This document shows, piece by piece, positions 1 to 7,040 of a stretch of 8,588 bases of DNA (positions within the stretch are counted from its first letter, which is position 1; each line of letters starts with the position of its first letter). The translations under genes and the position numbers were made by a program. The notes under the pieces are model-generated. The model worked only from the letters and a program-made list of their open reading frames with translations, did no database searches and was not told where the DNA came from. This stretch comes from Bacteroidales bacterium (GTDB taxonomy: Bacteria > Bacteroidota > Bacteroidia > Bacteroidales > JAADJA01): assembly GCA_021107975.1 (NCBI GenBank), contig JAIORT010000846.1:1-8588 (forward strand). The letters are read 5' to 3'.

Positions 1-2
1 AT

Positions 3-428
3 GATGGAGATAATTTCCGGCAGATTGTTGAATGTGATTGGCTGACGGGTATGGGTACTATTACACATAAATCGGTATATAATAAAATTGGAATGCTCGA
101 TGAAAAAAATTTCCCCCAGTATTATGGTGACAGTGATTTTATTTACCGGGCTAAATTAAATGGATATACTATTATTGTTAATCCGAAACTGAAAATTTAT
201 AATGATACCCGAAGTTCTGGTCTTAAACATGATGAAAGTTTTAAAAAACTAATCAAATCTTTGTTCACCGTTAAATCCAGTTTTAATATAAAAAAGGAGT
301 ATAAATTCTATAAACGTTATTCTAAATCATATAGAGCTTACTTAGTTCTTTTATATAAATACTTCAAATATGTCGGGGGGTTTTTAAAATGGAAAATTTT
401 GGGATTAATAGGTATAAAACGTAAATAA
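3..428 (+). CDS. Family 2 glycosyltransferase, C-terminal part (5' end cut by the window)
   Basis: The reading frame is open from base 3, so the gene begins left of the window; 141 residues are visible. ATG 51 is internal, because the 16 codons before it already belong to the fold (DWLTGMGTIT spans it). The segment matches the end of a GT-A domain of rhamnosyltransferase-like GT2 enzymes. DWLTGMG is followed by a hydrophobic core, then GMLDEKNFPQYYGDSDF (visible residues 30-46), the counterpart of the family's LLDExFFxYxEDxDl acidic motif, then YRAKLNGY. A basic, aromatic tail ends in GIKRK. Such enzymes transfer a sugar from a nucleotide-sugar donor to a growing lipid-linked glycan at the cytoplasmic face of the inner membrane. 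The stop lies one base before the next start, so it is co-transcribed with the deacetylase. The N-terminal nucleotide-binding half is not visible, so donor and acceptor cannot be guessed. The family call is firm. Confidence 0.86.
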   Translation, partial: DGDNFRQIVECDWLTGMGTITHKSVYNKIGMLDEKNFPQYYGDSDFIYRAKLNGYTIIVNPKLKIYNDTRSSGLKHDESFKKLIKSLFTVKSSFNIKKEYKFYKRYSKSYRAYLVLLYKYFKYVGGFLKWKILGLIGIKRK

Positions 429-429
429 T

Positions 430-1347
430 TTGAAGCTAAACAATTCCATAAAAAAGAAAATTAGAAAACTTCTAATTCCTGATAATAAATTATTGGTTTT
501 TAATTTACATCAGTCAACACCTGCCTTTGACCCTCAAAGGCATGGAAAATATATATGGTCGAGTATTGAATTTTTCGAAAGTCAAATCAGGTATTTAAAG
601 AACAATTTCGAGTTAATTCGTTTAGATAAAGCTATTCATAAACTTCGAGACGGGAAGTTAAAAGGAACACAAGTTTCAATTACATTTGACGACGGAGACA
701 TATCAGTTCAGGAATATATTATTCCTTTGCTTGAAAAATACAGGATTCCAGCTACATTTTTTATTAATACTTCTTATTTAAGCAGTGATAGTAAAGGATA
801 TTGGTTTAATATATATAATTATTTTAAATTTGGAAACGAAAAGCAGCAGAGATATTTAACTGATGATATAAAGGAAATAGCAAAAAAACTCAGAAATATC
901 GACAATCCGGTATTTTACAGAGAAAACTATAAAAAAATTGAAAGCCTGGGAAAATATATTGAAAAGAATACAAATTTCTATGTTACTGCAAATTTTTTAG
1001 CAAATTTAAATTCCCATTTATTTTCAATAGGGCTTCACGGACATGAACATCAGCGTTTTTCTATGATGACAAAAGAATGGCAAAAGAATGATTTAAATAG
1101 AAATATTGAAATATTATCAAAATTTAAGTCATTTATACCGATTTTTGCAATTCCATTTGGAAAGCCTCTTGATTGGAATAGTAATACTCTTGAAGTATGT
1201 AAAGAACTAAGATTAGAAGTAGCATTTGCAAATGGGGGTTATAATATTAAAAATAATTTTGGACTTTTACGGATACCTGTTGATGGTATAAATATTTCGC
1301 AAAAAATTGCTGATTTGTCCCCTTTTATTAAGAAATATTATATTTGA
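430..1347 (+). CDS. NodB-type polysaccharide deacetylase (carbohydrate esterase 4 fold)
   Basis: This 305-residue protein should remove N- or O-acetyl groups from a sugar in a metal-dependent hydrolysis. Motif 1 is TFDDGD at residues 85-90, with D87 the expected base and D88 a metal ligand. Motif 2 is HGHEH at 203-207, with H203 and H207 the other ligands. PATFFINTSYL (107-117) is the usual strand after motif 1, and IPFGKP (241-246) stands at motif 3, where the classical Arg is replaced by Ala240. About 85 residues separate the TFFI strand from the histidines, longer than in compact NodB proteins. The start is TTG: the frame is closed by a stop at 415-417, and the next ATG is internal, after motif 2. 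No signal peptide or membrane helix is visible; the N-terminus is lysine-rich (NSIKKKIRKLL). Cytoplasmic action on a lipid-linked intermediate or a monosaccharide is therefore inferred. Single-base gaps to both neighbours suggest translational coupling. Confidence 0.88.
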   Translation: MKLNNSIKKKIRKLLIPDNKLLVFNLHQSTPAFDPQRHGKYIWSSIEFFESQIRYLKNNFELIRLDKAIHKLRDGKLKGTQVSITFDDGDISVQEYIIPLLEKYRIPATFFINTSYLSSDSKGYWFNIYNYFKFGNEKQQRYLTDDIKEIAKKLRNIDNPVFYRENYKKIESLGKYIEKNTNFYVTANFLANLNSHLFSIGLHGHEHQRFSMMTKEWQKNDLNRNIEILSKFKSFIPIFAIPFGKPLDWNSNTLEVCKELRLEVAFANGGYNIKNNFGLLRIPVDGINISQKIADLSPFIKKYYI

Positions 1348-1348
1348 A

Positions 1349-2569
1349 ATGAAAAATCTTTATTTCTTTACATTTTCATATCCATATTCGCACGATTTTT
1401 CCTGGAAAAGAAATGAACTTATTGAATTGCAAAAAAAATTTAATGTTACTGTAATACCATTCCTGCCCCAAAAGGATAACATTCTTACTAACGTGCCTAA
1501 AAATGTTAAAGTTTTATCTCCAATATTAAAGAGACAAATAGCAATTAAAAAAATTGACAGAATTGTTTTGCTTATAACACCAAGGGTATTTTATTACTTG
1601 CGTGAGTTTTTTCGGAAAAAAGTATATAAGAATGGATCATGGGTAATAGAGTGGCTCGGTGCAATAAAAAAGACAGAAAAAATTCTAAAGTATCCTGCAG
1701 TTAAAAAATTGTTTAAAAGAGGAGCTGATAATAAAAACACTATTCTTTATTTCTATTGGGGAGCCTGGAGTACATTAGCTATTCCTTTTTTAAAGAAACT
1801 TGGATTCGATTTAATTATTACCCGATTTCATGGATGGGATTTATATGAATACAGAAAACAAGGATATATTACTTTTCGAACTGATTTGCTAAAAAATATT
1901 GATTATGCAATTACAATTTCAGAAGACGGTGCAAATTATTTAAACGCGAAGTATCCAAATATTAATTTTAAAACAAAAATTATCAGATTGGGATGCATTA
2001 AAAAAGGTGAGGCAAAACTTAGTGATGATAGTGTTTTACGGATAGTGTCATGTTCGAATGTAATACCACTAAAAAGAATTAACTTAATTGCAGAAGCTTT
2101 AACATTTATTGATTTTGAACTTCAGTGGACTCATTTTGGGGATGGAGAATGTTTTGATGAATTGAAAAATCAAGTTTTATCAATTCCTGAAAATATTAAA
2201 GTTGTTTTACCTGGTAGAATTACTCCTGACAAAGTGCTTGAATATTATTCAAATAATAAAATAGATTTATTTTTGAATGTTAGTACTACTGAAGGTGTTC
2301 CTGTATCAATAATGGAAGCCTTTTCTTCGGGAATACCTGTGTATGCTACAAATGTTGGAGGCACTTCAGAAATAGTGAATAATATAAATGGAAAGCTATT
2401 AGATAAAAATATTTCCTCTGAAAATTTAGCAAATGAAATAAGAACATTTTATAAATTTAGTAAAGAAAAAAAATCGAGTTTTAGAAAAGCAGCATTGGAA
2501 ACATATTCCAATAAATGTAATTTTAATACTCTATCTAAGGAGTTTATTAATTTTCTGCTTACAACATAG
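1349..2569 (+). CDS. GT4-type (GT-B fold) glycosyltransferase
   Basis: A 406-residue glycosyltransferase of the retaining GT-B class, of normal length for GT4. The N-terminal domain opens with YFFTFSYPYSHDFSWKRNEL, typical of these acceptor domains, and carries TRFHGWDLYEY (158-168) and YAITISEDGANYL (186-198). The C-terminal donor-binding domain starts near LRIVSCSNVIPLKRI (230-244), continues through HFGDGE (262-267) and VVLPGRI, and has an intact EX7E motif at E315 to E323 (EGVPVSIME), followed by AFSSGIPVYATNVGGTSEI. The frame extends upstream to ATG 1307, but that start would overlap the deacetylase end by 41 bases. ATG 1349, one base after the deacetylase stop, begins exactly at the conserved strand and is preferred. 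It is the last gene of the visible forward operon. It probably adds one residue of the surface polysaccharide repeat at the inner membrane. Sugar specificity cannot be read from the sequence. Confidence 0.9.
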   Translation: MKNLYFFTFSYPYSHDFSWKRNELIELQKKFNVTVIPFLPQKDNILTNVPKNVKVLSPILKRQIAIKKIDRIVLLITPRVFYYLREFFRKKVYKNGSWVIEWLGAIKKTEKILKYPAVKKLFKRGADNKNTILYFYWGAWSTLAIPFLKKLGFDLIITRFHGWDLYEYRKQGYITFRTDLLKNIDYAITISEDGANYLNAKYPNINFKTKIIRLGCIKKGEAKLSDDSVLRIVSCSNVIPLKRINLIAEALTFIDFELQWTHFGDGECFDELKNQVLSIPENIKVVLPGRITPDKVLEYYSNNKIDLFLNVSTTEGVPVSIMEAFSSGIPVYATNVGGTSEIVNNINGKLLDKNISSENLANEIRTFYKFSKEKKSSFRKAALETYSNKCNFNTLSKEFINFLLTT

Positions 2570-2587
2570 TTAAAATGAAATTCATGA

Positions 2588-2615
2588 TAGTGTATAAACC
2601 TGTGGTCTTACACCA
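2588..2615. terminator. Weak candidate hairpin between convergent operons
   Basis: In the 66-base gap between two convergent stops, GTGTA (2590-2594) can pair with TACAC (2609-2613), with an inner ACC/GGT pairing around TGT. This could serve both directions, but the stem is short, holds an internal loop, and has no clear T run on either side. The position is the main argument. Confidence 0.25.
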
Positions 2616-2635
2616 AAGAATATTACTTAAATTTA

Positions 2636-3772
2636 TTAGTATGATAAAAGTTGGTCCAACTCTCGTTGAATGATTTCATGTATTACAATATCAGGTTTTT
2701 CCTTTAATATCAGTTCTTTATTGAAGTTATGTTCCCAGATAAATACTGTTTCGCTGAAATCCTCCCTAAGAAAAGGTAATAGGTGGTCGCAAAAGGAGTC
2801 CCTGAAAATAAGTGCTTTTGGTAGGGTTTTATTGCTATTCTTATTCCTTATTTCATATTGCTTCGGATCCAATATATAATAGTCAGGTATTAATAATTCA
2901 TCCTGGCTATCAATAACGGTATTCTTAAATTTTGGGATTAAAGAAATATGAATATCCTCAACTTCTTCAGTTGTGTTGATCATTCTTGCTAGGTCTCTAC
3001 CTGTTGTTTTTATAGTGTCTATAATATAATCAGATAATTTTTTGGTATTAATTATTGGGAAATCTTTCTTAATACTATCTGAAATTACCATATACGCACA
3101 GAAAGCTCCAAGTTCATTCCAGTGTGTGTCTGTTTTATAATAAACCGGTAATTGGTTCTTCATATCAAGAATTTTCTCTCTTACATCAATTATAGTAAAA
3201 CTAATGTTTGCAGCCATATATTGATTAAAATCATCAATCTCACTACTTTTCCTCACCTTGTTTGCATAGTCAGGCAAATATTCAGGATAAATTTCATGTT
3301 TGTTGGGCGCAACCACTAGGTAATATTTAATACCTGATTTATCACACCATATTTTGTTTGCTCTAATATTTTTCGCAAAGGTTTTAAGGTCGTTATCTGA
3401 GTATTTAATAATACCCCTGTACCTGTCAATAATTCTTTTATTTTTATTACCTAAAAACATCCATCCCTCTTTACCTATAATTACCTTATCACTAAAAGGG
3501 GATAATTTCAGGCTGTTAAATTTAAACTTTCTGTAACTCTCTAATAATAGTTGTCTCGTGCCAAAGTTGTCTTTATAGTAATCATCAAAATCACTGACAA
3601 ATTGCCGGATTGAGTTTTCTTTAATACTTGGGAGTTCATTTAGGTTTCTTGCCTCTGTATTTTCATAGCTTCCCGTGAAGTTTGTCAGGTTTTCAATAAT
3701 TGGGATAATCAAGAGAAACACAAATACTAAAGCAATCAGTGATAATCTAATATTATTTATATTAAAATTCAT
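2636..3772 (-). CDS. AlgJ/AlgX-like SGNH-fold polysaccharide O-acetyltransferase, membrane-anchored
   Basis: This 378-residue protein is the likely periplasmic acetyl-transfer partner of the MBOAT protein encoded just upstream. A single hydrophobic helix at about 9-28 anchors it or serves as an uncleaved signal. AlgJ/AlgX hallmarks follow in order: YYKDNFGTR (65-73), IGKEGWMFLG (99-108), VVAPNKHEIYPEYLP (153-167), YKTDTHWNELGAF (212-224), FRDSFCDHLLPFL (323-335) and a closing PDIVIHEIIQREL (360-372). By analogy with the family, D215, H217 and S326 form the catalytic Asp-His-Ser set; all three are present. Such proteins take an acetyl group delivered across the membrane and place it on hydroxyls of an exported polysaccharide. 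The start is six bases after the MBOAT stop, so the two are one operon. The target is not necessarily alginate, since homologous pairs decorate many bacterial glycans. The gene converges on the glycosyltransferase operon. Confidence 0.88.
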   Translation of the reverse strand: MNFNINNIRLSLIALVFVFLLIIPIIENLTNFTGSYENTEARNLNELPSIKENSIRQFVSDFDDYYKDNFGTRQLLLESYRKFKFNSLKLSPFSDKVIIGKEGWMFLGNKNKRIIDRYRGIIKYSDNDLKTFAKNIRANKIWCDKSGIKYYLVVAPNKHEIYPEYLPDYANKVRKSSEIDDFNQYMAANISFTIIDVREKILDMKNQLPVYYKTDTHWNELGAFCAYMVISDSIKKDFPIINTKKLSDYIIDTIKTTGRDLARMINTTEEVEDIHISLIPKFKNTVIDSQDELLIPDYYILDPKQYEIRNKNSNKTLPKALIFRDSFCDHLLPFLREDFSETVFIWEHNFNKELILKEKPDIVIHEIIQRELDQLLSY

Positions 3773-3778
3773 TCTTTT

Positions 3779-5224
3779 CTAAAATCTAAAGTAAATAAAT
3801 GGATTATAAGTGCCGGCAGATAAATACATTACCGAAAAATAAAACAAGCCAAATAAAATAATCGTGTAAGAAAGGTTCATTATACTTGCTGCAATATTTG
3901 AAACATTAAGGTTGCTTTCTGTAATATGTGTTCTGTATTTTGCCTGTATCAAATGATAAATTGGCATTGAGATAATAATGGCAATCAGCCCGGTAGCATA
4001 AACCTCAATGTTGAGATATTCATGAATCGTATAAATAGATTCGTTAACGTTAAAGCTAAACATAGCCTTCAGGTAGCTGACTGAATGCGATAGGTCGTCA
4101 GCCCTGAAAAATACCCAACCGATAATTACCACTAATAAGGTATAGAAATGCGATAATGGTCGCCATGTTTTTTCTAAAACTTTGCCAAAGCCTACGCGTT
4201 CTATAATTAAAAAAAGTCCGTGATAAAGACCCCAAATAACAAAATTCCAGCTTGCGCCATGCCACAAGCCTGTTATAAAAAATACAATGCAGAGATTAAT
4301 GTATGTCCTGTGAGGTGAAACCCGGCTGCCTCCTAAAGGAATGTAAAGATAATCGCGGAACCAGGTGGAAAGTGATATGTGCCAACGTCGCCAAAATTCT
4401 TTTATTGATCGCGAAATATATGGATAGTTGAAATTTTCAAGAATGTCAAAGCCAAACATTTTTCCAAGCCCGATAGCCATGTCTGAATAACCCGAAAAGT
4501 CGAAATAGATTTGAAATGTATAGGAAATTACTCCAAGCCATGCCACTTCAGGAGATATATCAGATGAATTTAGAGCAAAAATATTATCAGCAATTTCAGC
4601 AAAAGTATTCGCAATTATAACTTTTTTAGCAAGACCTATTATAAATCTTTCTACTCCAATACCGAATTTGCTCAAAGAAATAACCCTTTCTCTTAATTGT
4701 TTTGAAATATCAATATACCGAACAATCGGGCCTGCCACCAGTTGAGGGAACATGGTTACAAAAGTTGCGAATTCTATGAAGTTTCTGTTGGCTTTAACTT
4801 TTCCCCTGTAAACATCAATAGTGTATGACATGGTTTGAAAAGTGTAAAAACTGATACCTATTGGAAGTGCAATATAGGGTACATTTTCAAGAGCTTGTGA
4901 GTGTAAACCAAAAAAATCAAGAACTGCCCTGAAATTTTCAAAGGTGAAGTTCATGTACTTAAAAAAGCCTAAAAAAGATAGGTTTGCCGTGATAGACAAT
5001 ACAATGCCAAGCTTTCGCCTTCCTTTTTCAATGAGTATGCCACAAGTGTAATCAATAACAGTAGAAGCAAGCATTACTAGTACTATCAGCCATTCTCCCC
5101 AAGTGTAGAAAATGACGCTGAAAATAAAAAGAATTAAATTTTTAAATTTCTTTGGAACAGCATAATAAATGAGTAATACCGTTGGGAGAAAAAGAAAAAT
5201 AAATATTACACTGCTAAACAACAT
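3779..5224 (-). CDS. AlgI-like MBOAT O-acyltransferase (polysaccharide acetylation)
   Basis: A 481-residue multi-pass inner-membrane protein of the MBOAT family, full length and close in size to AlgI. It begins MLFSSVIFIFLFLPTVLL, the usual first helix of bacterial MBOATs. It then shows PIGISFYTFQTMSYTIDVYRG (121-141), MFPQLVAGPIVRY (158-170), YFDFSGYSDMAIGLGKMFGF (240-259), EFWRRWHISLSTWFRDYLY (276-294) followed by IPLGGSR, and FFITGLWHGASWNFVIWG (315-332). H322 of WHGASW corresponds to the invariant catalytic histidine of the family; H282 in RRWHISL is a second conserved one. It ends NPFIYFRF, a tail often seen in AlgI-like proteins. The role is to accept acetyl from a cytoplasmic donor and pass it through the membrane to the SGNH partner encoded six bases downstream. 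The ATG is fixed by the first helix. A candidate -7 promoter box lies about 40 bases upstream. It looks somewhat less AT-rich than the glycosyltransferases, judged by eye. Confidence 0.94.
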   Translation of the reverse strand: MLFSSVIFIFLFLPTVLLIYYAVPKKFKNLILFIFSVIFYTWGEWLIVLVMLASTVIDYTCGILIEKGRRKLGIVLSITANLSFLGFFKYMNFTFENFRAVLDFFGLHSQALENVPYIALPIGISFYTFQTMSYTIDVYRGKVKANRNFIEFATFVTMFPQLVAGPIVRYIDISKQLRERVISLSKFGIGVERFIIGLAKKVIIANTFAEIADNIFALNSSDISPEVAWLGVISYTFQIYFDFSGYSDMAIGLGKMFGFDILENFNYPYISRSIKEFWRRWHISLSTWFRDYLYIPLGGSRVSPHRTYINLCIVFFITGLWHGASWNFVIWGLYHGLFLIIERVGFGKVLEKTWRPLSHFYTLLVVIIGWVFFRADDLSHSVSYLKAMFSFNVNESIYTIHEYLNIEVYATGLIAIIISMPIYHLIQAKYRTHITESNLNVSNIAASIMNLSYTIILFGLFYFSVMYLSAGTYNPFIYFRF

Positions 5225-5451
5225 ATTTTTAATACTTAGTTTAATTTAACTTTGGTCATTAATCAAAGCTAATAAATCGATAGCTTGTTTTATCATTTAC
5301 TTTTTTTTTTACTCCTTGTCGGTTTCTTACAAGTATATTAACCAAAATACCTTGGTTTGGAAAGATTATATAACCTAATTTTATTGACCATAGTGCGCAA
5401 AATTAGTAATTAGGATTCAATAAATCAAAATTACTTTTTTTATCTAATTTA
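5225..5451. other. Intergenic stretch without a recognisable gene
   Basis: This stretch holds the upstream region of the reverse MBOAT operon and a homopolymer of ten T at 5301-5310. A second TAnnTTTG match, TAACTTTG on the plus strand at 5247-5254, has no -33 partner and is probably chance. A plus-strand frame without stops runs from 5410 into the transposase remnant, but its first dozen or so codons resemble nothing I recognise. No insertion sequence terminal repeat could be identified. Confidence 0.6.
5264..5271 (-). promoter_or_regulatory. Candidate Bacteroidota -7 promoter box for the acetylation operon
   Basis: On the minus strand this reads TAGCTTTG, an exact match to TAnnTTTG, placed about 40 bases before the MBOAT start, which would leave a 5' leader of some 30 bases. 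No TTTG-like -33 element stands at the expected distance, but a run of ten A (minus strand) lies about 30 bases further upstream. An eight-base motif in AT-rich DNA can arise by chance. Confidence 0.35.
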
Positions 5452-5692
5452 GTACATGGAAAATCTGACATTATTAATTCAGACCAGGGAAGCCAATTCA
5501 CATCAGAAGAATATTTTGAACTACTAAAAGGGAATGATATTAAGATTTCTATGGACGGAAAAGGAACGGATATAGACAACATATTCATTGAGAGGTTCTG
5601 GAGAACTCATAAAGCACGATAAGATTAAGATATACTTTTACCACCCTCCAATGGACGTGGGCGAGTTATACCTGACTCATTTATATCTCTAA
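5452..5692 (+). pseudogene. Decayed fragment of an IS3-family transposase (OrfB, rve/DDE domain)
   Basis: The frame at 5452-5622 encodes the C-terminal half of an IS3-group integrase core: VHGKSDIINSDQGSQFTS, then EYFELL, then ISMDGKGTDIDNIFIERFWR, ending at TAA 5620-5622. NSDQGSQFTS contains the second catalytic Asp of the DDE triad and NIFIERFWR the final Glu. After a frameshift the expected next segment seems to continue at 5624-5692 as KIYFYHPP...GELY, resembling the IYLxPPxxGxELY stretch of these transposases, before another stop. Only about 75 of some 280 residues remain. The first Asp, the helix-turn-helix OrfA and both terminal repeats are missing, so it cannot move. It sits between divergently transcribed polysaccharide genes and marks an old insertion or rearrangement. 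The assignment to IS3 rests on these motifs; the subgroup (IS150-like) is less certain. Confidence 0.85.
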
Positions 5693-5770
5693 AATAGAAA
5701 TACTTTGTGAATAATTATTTAGGTTAGAATGAAAGCCATTTATTTTTAAACGAGGTATCAGTTAATTTTT

Positions 5771-5778
5771 TATTTTTG
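5771..5778 (+). promoter_or_regulatory. Candidate Bacteroidota -7 promoter box for the following glycosyltransferase
   Basis: TATTTTTG matches TAnnTTTG exactly and lies 44 bases before ATG 5823. The expected -33 TTTG is not present; only a T-rich stretch (5743-5747) is found upstream. The position directly ahead of a gene that has no forward neighbour upstream is favourable, but AT-rich DNA makes chance matches likely. Confidence 0.33.
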
Positions 5779-5822
5779 GCATTTAACATTTAATACTAAT
5801 TGGCTTAGTATAACAAAATTAT

Positions 5823-6827
5823 ATGGATAAAAAAATTTTAATTGCCGTAAACCATGAGATGGAAAAACAACTTGTTGGTTATTTTGAAAAGGAATTGGGT
5901 TTTCCTGCCGATATTTTTTTTATCGATTCAATCGGGAAAAAAAATGAAAATTCATTGTACCGCCACTTTAGTTATTTTATGATAGCGTTAAAAACTTTTT
6001 TTTATCGTAATAAATACCAATACATTATTTTTTGGCAACAATTTATCGGGTTGTATTACGGATTGATTTCCAGAATATTTTTCTTTTTAATATCGAGACC
6101 CAAAACCATTGTTCTTACGTTAATTTTTATAGACAGACAAGGATTCTCAGGAAATTTATATCGGAAAATTTTCCGGTTTATGCTAAATTCCAAAGCTATA
6201 ACTTACGCCGTTTGTCATTCGAAATCTGAAATTAAGTATTATAAAAATATTTTAAAACCTAAGAACAATAAAATTGTTTTTACTGAAGTTGGTGAAGGAG
6301 AGCCGGGAGTGACTAAACAACACGATTATGAAGATATTTATTTTTTTTCCGGAGGTGGTAGTAAAAGAGATTATAAAACTCTGATTGAGGCGTTCAAAGA
6401 CCTTGATTATAAATTAAAAGTAGCTTGTTTGCCTACTCATGTAAAAAATATTGAGATACCACCAAATGTTGAAATTATTCATAATGCATGGCATAAAGAA
6501 TTCGAAAAATTGATCATGAATTCCTATGCAGTAATACTTACGCTTCAGGATCCTAATATATCGTCAGGACAACTGGTATTAATAAAATCGATGAGGATGG
6601 GTAAACCTGCTATTGTTACAGCAGGTGATTGCCTGAAAGATTATGCAGATGAGTCATTTGCTATTTCCGTGAAAGACCATTCTCCAAATGAAATTATTAG
6701 GGCTGTTAATGTTATTGCTAATGATAAGAAAAAAAGTGCCGCTATGGCTCAAAATGCATTCGAACTATATAGAAATAAGCATTCAAGATATAAATATGTT
6801 AAAAGAGTATGTGAAATTTTAAGATAG
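5823..6827 (+). CDS. Divergent GT4-like glycosyltransferase (GT-B fold)
   Basis: A 334-residue protein with two Rossmann-like halves. The N-terminal half (MDKKILIAVNHEMEKQ) has aromatic, hydrophobic stretches at about 66-92 (YQYIIFWQQFIGLYYG and ISRIFFFLIS) and 97-104. These look more like a membrane-associated acceptor domain than true transmembrane helices. The C-terminal half has IYFFSGGGSKRDYKTLIEAF (172-191), typical of the donor domain entry, PPNVEIIHNAWHKEFEKLI, and ISSGQLVLIKSMRMGKPAIVT (246-266). The last matches the GT4 signature region, but both glutamates of EX7E are replaced (S247 and K255). Related proteins with a SGQxVLLxAMxxGKPVI version are common in glycan clusters, so the enzyme may still be active. 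It is shorter than the canonical GT4 at 1349. ATG 5823 is the only sensible start, with a stop-rich region before it. It is flanked by an insertion sequence remnant and a long gap, and so is probably transcribed alone. Substrate is unknown. Confidence 0.8.
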   Translation: MDKKILIAVNHEMEKQLVGYFEKELGFPADIFFIDSIGKKNENSLYRHFSYFMIALKTFFYRNKYQYIIFWQQFIGLYYGLISRIFFFLISRPKTIVLTLIFIDRQGFSGNLYRKIFRFMLNSKAITYAVCHSKSEIKYYKNILKPKNNKIVFTEVGEGEPGVTKQHDYEDIYFFSGGGSKRDYKTLIEAFKDLDYKLKVACLPTHVKNIEIPPNVEIIHNAWHKEFEKLIMNSYAVILTLQDPNISSGQLVLIKSMRMGKPAIVTAGDCLKDYADESFAISVKDHSPNEIIRAVNVIANDKKKSAAMAQNAFELYRNKHSRYKYVKRVCEILR

Positions 6828-7016
6828 GTATAATAAATATTAAATTTACAATGTATTACACTTTCCTGTTTTGAGCCTGTAATTCCACCATATTTAATTT
6901 TATTTTCTTTTTATTTCAATTCACCGATTTCAATCACCAACTTACATTATCGGATAGATATATATTTATTCTATACCTGTAAGTATCTGGTGTTAAGTAT
7001 TATAAGTTTTGGCATG

Positions 7017-7032
7017 ATAATAATAATAATAA
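7017..7032 (+). repeat. Short ATA trinucleotide repeat
   Basis: Five ATA units plus one A stand in the leader or promoter region of the beta-helix gene, about 113 bases before its start. It is too short to call a phase-variable tract with confidence, and such runs are common in AT-rich DNA. Confidence 0.6.
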
Positions 7033-7040
7033 GTATGTAA

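Noticed and set aside
1307..1348. Upstream ATG extending the GT4 gene by 14 residues
   Set aside because: It would overlap the end of the deacetylase and adds residues with no family resemblance; ATG 1349 starts exactly at the first conserved strand.
2670..3536. Plus-strand frames at 2670-2879 and 3354-3536
   Set aside because: Both are antisense within the AlgJ-like gene, which has all family motifs across these positions.
5247..5254. Plus-strand TAACTTTG as a second, divergent promoter box
   Set aside because: No -33 element, and it would point into the dead transposase fragment more than 500 bases before the next gene; likely chance.
5251..5268. CTTTG/CAAAG inverted repeat near the MBOAT promoter
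   Set aside because: Only five pairs with a nine-base loop, readily explained by AT-rich composition and the overlapping TTTG motifs.
5403..5588. Minus-strand open frame of 61 codons
   Set aside because: It is antisense to the transposase relic, whose plus-strand frame carries clear DDE motifs; the minus translation resembles nothing.
6032..6229. Overlapping plus-strand frame of 65 codons inside the glycosyltransferase at 5823
   Set aside because: It is fully contained in the conserved gene in another frame, with no resemblance to a known small protein.
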